Assembly (NCBI GenBank): GCA_004193285.1
Contig: SECP01000014.1
Location: forward strand, 1-64,000
Reading direction: 5' to 3'
Length of the DNA stretch: 64,000 nucleotides
Source of the DNA: Myxococcales bacterium
Lineage (GTDB): Bacteria > Myxococcota_A > Polyangia > Polyangiales > Polyangiaceae
The notes under the pieces were generated by a model that saw only the letters and a program-made list of their open reading frames with translations, ran no database searches and was not told the DNA's origin. This document shows, piece after piece, positions 52,613 to 60,305 of this stretch. The translations under genes and the position numbers were made by a program. How positions within the stretch are numbered: the stretch's first letter is position 1; every line of letters starts with the position of its first letter.

Positions 52613-54732
52613 TGGCGGACCGGCTCCTGCCGCACCTGCTTGCGCCAGCTCCGGAAGAACTGAAACACGTCGCCGGAAGCAGGGGTAGAGAGCTTCTGCT
52701 GCGAGCCGTCCGCCTTCTCGATGGTGATGCGCTTGTCGAAAACGTACGGTTTGAGCGGCTCGTAGAGGAAGGTGTAGGGCTGGTCCGCCGCGATGACGCG
52801 GTGCAGCCGGTGCGCTAGCTCCACCGTCTCCTTGGGGTCGTAGGTGGTGCGGATTTTTTCGATCAGCTCGTCGGCCTCGGCGCTCTCGTAGCCGACGTAG
52901 TTGTGCTCGTACGGGTGCGTCTGGCTGGAGTGCCAAATCGCGTGGATGTCAGGGTTGCTGCTGCCGCCGCCCCAGCCCATCACGAGCGCATCGAAGTTGT
53001 TGGTCTGGATGAAGTCCTCCAAGAACACCGTCCACTCGAAGTCTTGAATCTTGACGTCTACGCCGAGCTTGGTCCACGCGTCCTGCGCTACGGTCATGAT
53101 GGCCTTGCGCTGGGGGTTGCCGGCATTGGTCACGAGGGTGAAGCTGAGCGTCTTCCCGTCTTTTTCGAGGACTCCGCGCGCGTTCTTCTTCCAGCCCGCC
53201 TGGCCGAGCAGCTCCGCCGCGCCCTTCACGTCGTACGGCAGCGGCTGGACGGTCGGGTCGTTGTAGGGCGTGATGGAGTAGTACGGCCCGGTGGCGCGCT
53301 TACCCTCCCCGGAGAGCACGTATTTGATGACGGCTTCCACGTCCAGCGCCATTCCGAGCGCGCGGCGCACGCGAACGTCTTGAAAGATGGGGCGACGCAG
53401 GTTGTAGCCGATGAACGAAAACGCGCCGTCGTTTCCCGACAGCACCTGGTAGCGAGGGTCCTTGCGGTAGCGCTCGGCCTGGTGCGGCAGCGCGTCGTAC
53501 ATGTCCACCGCGCCCGCGCCGAACTCGAGCTCGGTCGTCAAATAGTCCGGAATGGAACGGAGGTAGAAGTCACGGTACCGTGCTTTGTCTCCCCAGTAGG
53601 CGTCGTTCCGAGTGACGTGAATGTACTGGTTCGGCAGCCACTTCACGAACTTGAAGGGGCCGGTGCCAATGGGATTGCGATTGAACTGGGTGGTGCGCAA
53701 CGAAAGCTGGCTCCGGTCGCGCTCGCTCAATTGCCGGCGCTGCTTTTCGCGCTCCAGCCCAGCGGCGTCCAGCGCGTGCTTGGGCACCAGAGTCTGCGTC
53801 CAATCCAAAATCGCTGGCGAGTAGAGCCGCTTGTACGTCACCTTGGCGGTCAGCTCCCCGATGGGCTCGACGGACTTGACGCTGTCGAAGGCGCCGGCGC
53901 GCGGTGACGCGTTCTTCGGGTCCACGATGGCCTGGTAGTTGAACTTCACGTCCTCCGCCGTGAACGGCGCGCCATCGTGCCAGCGTACCCCCGGTTGCAG
54001 GTAGAACGTGATGACCGGGTTGTGCTCGCCGACCTGCCAAAGCTCACTGAGCTTCGGACGCACCAGCGCGCGGTACTCCGGCTTCTGAATGACGAATCGC
54101 TCGTCGCTCGCGATGGCATCGAAGTAGTGCGGGCCCAGCACCTGCGCCAAGCCCTCGAACAACTTGGGCTCTATCCTGGAGAGCTCGATCCGCACCCGCT
54201 CCGGAACCTGCACCGTGACCGGCACGTCCAACGGTTCGTCTCGACCCTTGGCGTTCTTCGTGAGCACCGTCACGCTTTCCGCTCGGGCCTCGGCGGGCAC
54301 GAGCGAAACAGACTGGATGCTTCCACCGAGCTCACCGAGGTCACCTCGCTGCCAAGCCGCCTTCAGACGGTCCAGCACCAGCCCGGGCGTCGGGCGCTCT
54401 CCGCCCGGGAGGGCGCGCTCCGGAAGCACCGCGACGTAGGCAACCTCCGTCTGCTCCCAGCGCTGCGCGAGCTTGCCTTTGAGCTCCAGATTTTCGTCGA
54501 GCGCGACCAACCCCTCGAAGAGGTTGTCGTCCATGAAGCGATTGGCCGTGAAGTCCGACGAGACGGCCGGGTTGAGGTGCTTCACCTCGCCGATCGAAGC
54601 CTGAATGAACGTCTCCAGCCGGCCGGGATTGCCCTGAGCTTGGCTCGCGAACGTGGGCACCCACAAAGCGGACTGGAGCAGAAAGGCGAGAATGGCTAGC
54701 GGCAGCGCGATGAGGAGCCACTTCGTACGCAT
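52609..54732 (-). CDS. oppA: Oligopeptide-binding protein OppA/DppA type (set 2)
   Basis: 707 residues, large for SBP_bac_5. N-terminal signal/anchor MRTKWLLIALPLAILAFLLQ without a lipobox. EVKHLNPAVSSDFTANRFMDDNLFEGL, a Pro/Ala/Val-rich insert (about 100-200) with charged helices, then FYLQPGVRWHDGAPFTAEDVKFNYQAI, IGTGPFKFVKWLPNQYIHVTRNDAYWG and [20 protein letters not shown]. First gene of the ten-gene operon. The 158-nt spacer to the divergent antiporter gene must hold the promoter; no motif was identified. Confidence 0.91.
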   Translation of the reverse strand: MRTKWLLIALPLAILAFLLQSALWVPTFASQAQGNPGRLETFIQASIGEVKHLNPAVSSDFTANRFMDDNLFEGLVALDENLELKGKLAQRWEQTEVAYVAVLPERALPGGERPTPGLVLDRLKAAWQRGDLGELGGSIQSVSLVPAEARAESVTVLTKNAKGRDEPLDVPVTVQVPERVRIELSRIEPKLFEGLAQVLGPHYFDAIASDERFVIQKPEYRALVRPKLSELWQVGEHNPVITFYLQPGVRWHDGAPFTAEDVKFNYQAIVDPKNASPRAGAFDSVKSVEPIGELTAKVTYKRLYSPAILDWTQTLVPKHALDAAGLEREKQRRQLSERDRSQLSLRTTQFNRNPIGTGPFKFVKWLPNQYIHVTRNDAYWGDKARYRDFYLRSIPDYLTTELEFGAGAVDMYDALPHQAERYRKDPRYQVLSGNDGAFSFIGYNLRRPIFQDVRVRRALGMALDVEAVIKYVLSGEGKRATGPYYSITPYNDPTVQPLPYDVKGAAELLGQAGWKKNARGVLEKDGKTLSFTLVTNAGNPQRKAIMTVAQDAWTKLGVDVKIQDFEWTVFLEDFIQTNNFDALVMGWGGGSSNPDIHAIWHSSQTHPYEHNYVGYESAEADELIEKIRTTYDPKETVELAHRLHRVIAADQPYTFLYEPLKPYVFDKRITIEKADGSQQKLSTPASGDVFQFFRSWRKQVRQEPVRQ

Positions 54733-54890
54733 CGGGGGACGCCCTGGACTATGCGCTCCCGGCGCGCGGCCGGTCAATACGAGCGCCGGGCGGTGCGCTG
54801 TAGCAGTCTGGCCCACGCGCGGCGGTTGAAACGAGGGGGACCACTTCGCGTGGACTAGGCTCCGCGCGCCGCCCGTTCTAAGGGCAACGC

Positions 54891-56552
54891 GTGCAGATCG
54901 TGACTCTGGTCCTGATGCTGCTGCTGGCGGTCGTGGTCAGCTGCTTTGCCTCCCGCCTCCTACCTTTGAAGGTGCCTTCGCCGCTCCTCCAAATGGCGAT
55001 CGGCGCAGGGTTTTGGTACGCGGGCTTCGAGGTGGGGTTTCAGCCCCATCTGTTCCTGCTGCTGTTCATCCCGCCGCTGCTGTTCCTGGACGGCTGGCGA
55101 ATCCCCAAAGGCGCCTTGTTCCGCGACTGGCGGCCGATCCTGGCGTTGGCGATTGGGCTGGTCGTCTTCACGGTCGTGGGCATCGGCTTGTTCGTGCACT
55201 GGCTGATTCCGGCGGTGCCGCTGGCGGTCGCGTTCGCGCTCGCCGCCATCCTTTCGCCCACGGACCCGGTCGCAGTGGGAGCCATGACCGCGACCTCGCC
55301 GCTCCCTTCACGGCTCATGCACATCTTGGAAGGGGAGGCGTTGCTCAACGACGCGACCGGCCTGGTGTGCTTCAGCTTCGCGCTGACGGCTGCGCTCACC
55401 GGGCAGTTCTCGCTCGCTAGCGCTTCGGTGAGCTTCGCCCTCGTAGCCGGGGGCGGGGTCGTGGTCGGCATCGTAGTCACCTGGGCGATTGGCTCGCTCA
55501 ATCGGCGCCTGGTGCGGCGCACGGGTGAGGAGCCGGCGACGCAGATCTTGATCAGCTTGCTCATGCCGTTCACGGCTTATCTGGTCGCCGAGCACGTGCA
55601 CGTTTCCGGCATTTTGGCGGCTGCGGTCGCTGGAATCGCGATGCACTACGCAGAGCTCGCCGGGCGCCCGGGCGCGGCCACGCGCATGCAGCGGAACGCG
55701 GTGTGGGACACCGTGCAGGCGACCCTCAACGGCATCATCTTCGTGCTGCTCGGGCAGCAGCTGCCCCACCAGCTGGAGCGATTGCCGGAAGCGGCCGTCG
55801 CGACCGGCGCGGGGACTGCGCTTCGCCTCTTCGGCTACCTCGTCGCGATCACGGCGGCGCTGGTGGCGCTCCGTTTTTTGTGGGTTTGGATCTCGATGCA
55901 CCTCACCGTGCTCCGCGCCGCGAGGCGAGGGGAGACGCGCACGCTGCCGCCGACGCGTTTGCTCGTGGTGACCGCAACGGCCGGGGTGCGCGGCGCGATG
56001 ACGCTGGCAGGGGTGCTCACGTTGCCGCTGACGATGCCGAGCGGCGCGCCGTTCCCGGCCCGGGACGTCGCCATCTTCATTGCGATGGGCGTGATCGTGC
56101 TGTCTTTGCTGCTCGCGAGCGTAGCGCTGCCGATCTTGACTCGAGAGCTGCACGGGCTCCCCGGCGTCGCGCGCGAGAGCATCGTGGGCCGGCGCAGTAG
56201 CGAGGCGACGGCTCGGGTGGCCGCGGCAGAGGCGGCGCTTCGGCGCATCGATCAGGCGCTGGCAGAGCCGGTGGCGACTCCCGCCGCCGGCATCGCACGG
56301 GCAGAGGCCGCGCTCCACCTGTTCGAGGCGTACCGTCGACGTATCGACTACGGCGACGCGCACGAGGACGCGAACGCCGCGCGCGCGGTCGCCGACGCCG
56401 AGCGCGAGTTGCGGCTCTACGCGCTCTCTGCCGAGCGTGACGAGCTTTACCGCTTGCGCATGGATCGCGGCATCGACGACGACGTGCACGGCCGGCTCCT
56501 GCGGGAAATCGACCTCGTGGAGGCGAGCCTGTCTAGCGCGGACGCGCACTGA
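54891..56552 (+). CDS. Na+/H+ antiporter, CPA1/NhaP family
   Basis: 553 residues. About 12 TM helices, with the CPA1 motifs LFIPPLLFLDGWRIP, LSPTDPVAVGAM and GEALLNDATGLVCFSFAL (ND is the transport-site Asp region). The membrane end has RGAMTLAGVLTLPLTMPSG. A charged cytoplasmic tail of about 130 residues follows (TARVAAAEAALRRIDQAL onward). GTG 54891 is used, with AAGGGCA upstream. Exports Na+ or K+ in exchange for protons. Confidence 0.9.
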   Translation: MQIVTLVLMLLLAVVVSCFASRLLPLKVPSPLLQMAIGAGFWYAGFEVGFQPHLFLLLFIPPLLFLDGWRIPKGALFRDWRPILALAIGLVVFTVVGIGLFVHWLIPAVPLAVAFALAAILSPTDPVAVGAMTATSPLPSRLMHILEGEALLNDATGLVCFSFALTAALTGQFSLASASVSFALVAGGGVVVGIVVTWAIGSLNRRLVRRTGEEPATQILISLLMPFTAYLVAEHVHVSGILAAAVAGIAMHYAELAGRPGAATRMQRNAVWDTVQATLNGIIFVLLGQQLPHQLERLPEAAVATGAGTALRLFGYLVAITAALVALRFLWVWISMHLTVLRAARRGETRTLPPTRLLVVTATAGVRGAMTLAGVLTLPLTMPSGAPFPARDVAIFIAMGVIVLSLLLASVALPILTRELHGLPGVARESIVGRRSSEATARVAAAEAALRRIDQALAEPVATPAAGIARAEAALHLFEAYRRRIDYGDAHEDANAARAVADAERELRLYALSAERDELYRLRMDRGIDDDVHGRLLREIDLVEASLSSADAH

Positions 56553-56682
56553 CCTGCAGCTGACGCCTGGTCGTTCGGCGTCGTCGCGGTTCGCACGCCG
56601 CCACTGAACCGACGCGCACTTGTGCCGCGGACGTTCGCCCGACGACACCGTCTCGTAAAACCCGGAGCCTATTCAAGGGTTC

Positions 56683-57900
56683 GTGGCGCAAGAACGGAAG
56701 ACGAGCCGGACGAACGTCATCAGAGTCGTGGGTCTTTCGCTGGCGTTCGTGACGCTCGCGTGGACCTTCCGCGGCACCGAACCCGAGCGGGTCGCCACCT
56801 TGCTGAAGCGGGTGGGCGGAGCCGGCGTCTTCATCCTCGTCCCCCAACTCCTCTCGCTGCTGGTCGAGTCCTTCGGCTGGCGGCTCGCGTTCGAGGGGAT
56901 GGGGCGCCGCCTGCCGCTCTTCGGTTTGTTCCGTGCGCGCCTGGCGACCGAGGCGCTGGCGCAAACGATGCCGATGGGAGTCGTCTTCTGCGAGTCCATG
57001 AAGCCGGTGCTGCTCGCGCGGACCTGCGGAGCGGAGCTCCCGACGAGCCTGGCCGGGATGGCCGCGCGCAAGTGGCTGTTGATGGGCTCTCAAAGTCTCT
57101 ACGTACTGGGTTTCGCTGCGCTCTCCTGGTCGGTTCTGGGCGGCATCTCGAACGCGGTCCTGGGCGGCTCCGGGCTGCCCCAGGCATTGATGCTCGCCGG
57201 AGGTCTCCTGCTCGTCATGGCCACCGCGAGCTATGCGCTGCTCGCGCACGGTCGAGTTGCCACTCGGCTGCACGGGCTGCTCTCGCGCGTGCCGTGGACG
57301 TGGCTACGCACGCGCCTTCAGCCGATGGAGGCTCGATTCTCCCGTACGGATGTAGAGCTGCGAGCCTTCTTCGCGAGCGCCTTCCGCTCGCCGCTGCCCC
57401 TGCTGTCCTTCCTCGCCGGCTGGTTGCTCGAGGCAGTGGACACCTTCCTCATCTTGACCCTGCTCGGCGTCAGCCTGCCGTGGACGACCGTCGGCGCGCT
57501 GGAGGTGTCCGCTAGCTTCCTCCGCAACGTCGTCTTCCTGGTGCCGGCAGGGCTCGGGATTCAAGACATGAGCTACCTTGCCTTCCTGCGTGCGCTTCAC
57601 GTGCCGGATGCGCTCAATGTCGCGGCCGCGTTCCTACTCCTCAAACGCAGCAAGGAAATATTTTGGGCGATCTGCGGCTACGTGGTGCTCGCCCTCGAGC
57701 TTCGCGGTCCTTCGGCCCCGGGTGTCGCTGGAGCAGGCATGCTGAAGCTGGCGAAAACCTCCTCGGGTTCGTCTCCCGCACGAAGCACGCCTCGCTCGCG
57801 TCGCGTCGTCGCGCTCGAGGAGGACGGCTCACGTATCAGTTTGAGCAAGCTTGCTGTGGTTGAACCACTTGAACCCGCGGTCGCTGCTCGAGCCGGTTAG
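56683..57900 (+). CDS. Flippase-like integral membrane protein (AglD/MprF-N/HpnL type)
   Basis: 405 residues, seven or eight TM helices. It resembles the UPF0104 family (lysylphosphatidylglycerol synthase-type TM region). ESFGWRLAFEGMG, LARLATEALAQTMPMGVVFCESMKPVLLAR and ASFLRNVVFLVPAGLGIQDMSYLAFLRALHVPDALNVAAAFLLLKRSKEIFWAICG are characteristic. Members are lipid or lipid-linked sugar flippases or occur in hopanoid clusters as HpnL. The C-terminal 70 residues are a Ser/Arg-rich soluble tail. GTG start at 56683. No partner enzyme is adjacent. Confidence 0.78.
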   Translation: MAQERKTSRTNVIRVVGLSLAFVTLAWTFRGTEPERVATLLKRVGGAGVFILVPQLLSLLVESFGWRLAFEGMGRRLPLFGLFRARLATEALAQTMPMGVVFCESMKPVLLARTCGAELPTSLAGMAARKWLLMGSQSLYVLGFAALSWSVLGGISNAVLGGSGLPQALMLAGGLLLVMATASYALLAHGRVATRLHGLLSRVPWTWLRTRLQPMEARFSRTDVELRAFFASAFRSPLPLLSFLAGWLLEAVDTFLILTLLGVSLPWTTVGALEVSASFLRNVVFLVPAGLGIQDMSYLAFLRALHVPDALNVAAAFLLLKRSKEIFWAICGYVVLALELRGPSAPGVAGAGMLKLAKTSSGSSPARSTPRSRRVVALEEDGSRISLSKLAVVEPLEPAVAARAG

Positions 57901-58274
57901 CGCGTAAACCGCGCGTCTTTGCTGGATAATCGTCGTATCATCCGCGGCCATCGGGACCGGAGCGCCGACGCGGAGACGCCGCAAAGTCACGGCGGCTCCA
58001 TCGATTTGCGGTGGAGGGACTACCCAGTTGCGGCGGCGGGCCCGATGTACTCCAAAGTCACGGTCTCGACTCCTGGTGCTTGCGGCAGCGCGTGCTCGAA
58101 GGTCTTTGCGCGCCGCGGGCGCGCGTGCAGGCGTTTCCCAACTCTTTCGAGGCGGACACCGCTCTGTAACCTCCACACGATATCCCCACCCAGCAGAACG
58201 AAAAGAAAGTCCAGACGGCGATCGATTCGCCGTCGCCCGCTCCCTACGAGCGGGTTGCTGCTGGGAGACGACCC
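57901..58274. other. Intergenic region of 374 bases, no supported gene
   Basis: Both strands carry open frames of 115-119 codons, but they are Arg/Ser-rich, lack ribosome binding sites and have no recognisable features. The sequence AAAGTCACGG occurs twice, 71 bp apart. It presumably holds the promoter of the phosphoesterase gene. Confidence 0.4.
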
Positions 58275-58979
58275 ATGAAGCTTGCGGTAATTTCCGATCT
58301 GCACCTCGGCGCCGGTGACCTGGCGGATGGTTTCGGCCACGACGACGGCGAGTTCCTGCGCTTCCTCTCTTTTTTGGAGAAGAACTTCGAGCGCGTGATC
58401 TTGCTGGGGGACATCTGGGAAACCTTGCAGTCGCGCCGGCTCGGCAGCGCTCGCGAGGAGCTCGCGCTCGCCCGCGCGATGCACCCGGAGATTGCCAAGC
58501 GCTTCGAGCGGCCGCAGTACCATTACGTTCACGGCAATCACGACATCGTGGCGGGAGTCCTGGGCGTGCCGGACGAGCTCGCCTTCCAAGCGGACGGAGT
58601 GCGCTTGCTCTTCACCCACGGTCATCAGAACGACGCTCTCCACACGCGTCGTCGGTGGTTGACCGATCTGGGCGTGTGGCTCGGCGGTTGGATCCGCCGC
58701 GTGGGTCTCGGCGCCTTCTATCGGCTGTGCGCGAAGATCGACGAAATGCGCGGCGGCCTCTCCGAGGACGGCGCGCGCTGCGCCTTCCAGCAGTGGGCGG
58801 TCGGCGAGGCAACCCGGCGCGAGTTCGACATCGTGGTCACCGGGCACACGCACCTCGCCGCGCGCTCGGAGCACGGCTCCCGCCTGTTTTTGAACAGCGG
58901 CTCCTGCAGCGAGGGCAACCTCAGCTTCTTGAGCTTGGATACGAGGCGCGGCGACTACGCCGTGAACTGCGGCTACTAA
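58275..58979 (+). CDS. Calcineurin-like metallophosphoesterase, LpxH-like
   Basis: 234 residues with all metallophosphoesterase motifs in order: DLHLG (8-12), LLGDIWE (about 43-49), HGNHD (about 80-84), FTHGH (about 115-119) and TGHTH (about 187-191). The LLGDxWE and helical-cap arrangement resembles UDP-2,3-diacylglucosamine hydrolase (LpxH), but the lipid A context is missing and other phosphodiesterases share it. GGGAGACGACCC precedes the ATG. Confidence 0.82.
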   Translation: MKLAVISDLHLGAGDLADGFGHDDGEFLRFLSFLEKNFERVILLGDIWETLQSRRLGSAREELALARAMHPEIAKRFERPQYHYVHGNHDIVAGVLGVPDELAFQADGVRLLFTHGHQNDALHTRRRWLTDLGVWLGGWIRRVGLGAFYRLCAKIDEMRGGLSEDGARCAFQQWAVGEATRREFDIVVTGHTHLAARSEHGSRLFLNSGSCSEGNLSFLSLDTRRGDYAVNCGY

Positions 58980-59010
58980 CGCCGGTTCGTTCGCAGTAGC
59001 CGTTCGCTCC

Positions 59011-60258
59011 TCATGGGAGCGGGACCGGCGCCGCGTAGTAGCCCTGGACGGCGGTCTGGAACTGACCGCCGTCGGTGTCGGGTGTGGTCTGCTCGCCGGC
59101 GCCCACGCCGAACGCCACCCCTAGGCCGCCCGCGTCCACCAGCTCTTGGATGTGGTTGAAGATGTAGTGCACTTTGTTGTCGCGGAAGTGGCCGGGGGTC
59201 CCGCCGGGCGTATCGCTGGGCACGCCGAACGGGACCTGCCACCACAAAATCGGCTTACCGGTTGCGGTGCTGACCTGCTGGGCGAAGCTCAGGCGCTCGG
59301 CAAAGTTGGGGGAGGTCTGGTTCGTCTCGTCCAGATAGAACGTGCCGCCGCGCTTGCAGATATCCAGTTGGCCGGCTTCGAAGCAGCCGGCGTCGCGGTC
59401 CAGCATGTCGATGAATACGAGATCGGACTCGGCCGCGCCGAGCTTGTTCAAGAAGCCGCCCACGTCCGTCCCGCTGCCCGCCGCCCATTCGGAGGCGTGC
59501 AAACCAATGACGACCTGGGGCGCGTGCGTGCGCGCGAGCTTGAACCAGCAGCGCGCCATGCCGGAGAGATCCGCGGGCAAGTCGGCGCACTCGGGCGAAA
59601 GATGCGCGGGTACGGACGTCGGATCACCGCCTGACTGCTGCTGAGCGTAGGCCCAGAAATCAGGCTCCAGATGCACGACTGCCGGCACCTCTAGCTCCGC
59701 GTAGCGCTGCATGAGCAGCTTGGCTGTCTCCCAGTACTTGGTCATGTACGCGTCGTCGACCAAGACCGCGAAGTTGTTCTCACCCTGACCGGTGATCGCA
59801 TAAACCGAAGCCATGGGGGTTGCCCCCTTGCCCTTGTCCACACCCCCGATGATCTGCGGGAAGTAGCCGCCCGGGTTCCAGTCCTGCCAGCCGTTCACCA
59901 GGTAGATGTAGTGCAAATCGAGCGGCGCCCCGAGCTTGTAGATGCCGGAGTTTTCCCACTTGAAGTCGCCGGGCAAGTCGTTGCCCATGCCGATCAGGAA
60001 GTGCGGCTCTCGCCCGAGCTTGCGCGCTACGTCCGCCGCGGACGACTTACCCCCACCAATGGGCGGCGCGCCGCCGCTGGCCGCGCCCGCGCGGGAGCTC
60101 GTCCCCGCCTGCGCGGCGCTACCACCAGCGATGCTGCCGCCGCTGCTGGACGAGCCCCCCGCCGCATTCACGCCCGGCTTGTCGTCCCCGCCACAGGCTG
60201 CGAGAGCCGTGACACACGCAACCGCCAGGCTCAGCTTGCGAGCACTATCCACCATCAT
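59011..60258 (-). CDS. Secreted lipoprotein with TIM-barrel-like putative glycoside hydrolase domain
   Basis: 415 residues. Signal with lipobox (LAVACVTALAAC), Gly/Ser/Ala linker to about 70, then an alpha/beta domain of about 340 residues. It shows LGREPHFLIGMGNDLPGDFKWENSG, VPAVVHLEPDFWAY (an EPD motif after a beta strand, as in GH6/GH5-like barrels), VIGLHASEWAAG, DLVFIDMLDRDAGCF and ILWWQVPFG at the expected strand ends. The E/D at these strand ends may be catalytic, but I cannot place it in a known GH family. Four Cys may form disulfides. Glycan-directed activity is an inference. Confidence 0.62.
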   Translation of the reverse strand: MMVDSARKLSLAVACVTALAACGGDDKPGVNAAGGSSSSGGSIAGGSAAQAGTSSRAGAASGGAPPIGGGKSSAADVARKLGREPHFLIGMGNDLPGDFKWENSGIYKLGAPLDLHYIYLVNGWQDWNPGGYFPQIIGGVDKGKGATPMASVYAITGQGENNFAVLVDDAYMTKYWETAKLLMQRYAELEVPAVVHLEPDFWAYAQQQSGGDPTSVPAHLSPECADLPADLSGMARCWFKLARTHAPQVVIGLHASEWAAGSGTDVGGFLNKLGAAESDLVFIDMLDRDAGCFEAGQLDICKRGGTFYLDETNQTSPNFAERLSFAQQVSTATGKPILWWQVPFGVPSDTPGGTPGHFRDNKVHYIFNHIQELVDAGGLGVAFGVGAGEQTTPDTDGGQFQTAVQGYYAAPVPLP

Positions 60259-60305
60259 ACCGGGCAGTCTCCCACGCCACGACAGCTCGCTTCAAGCAGC
60301 GTGAC

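Noticed and set aside
57829..58278. Two overlapping opposite-strand frames in the 57.9-58.3 kb gap
   Set aside because: Both are Arg/Ser-rich, lack ribosome binding sites and recognisable features, and overlap each other.
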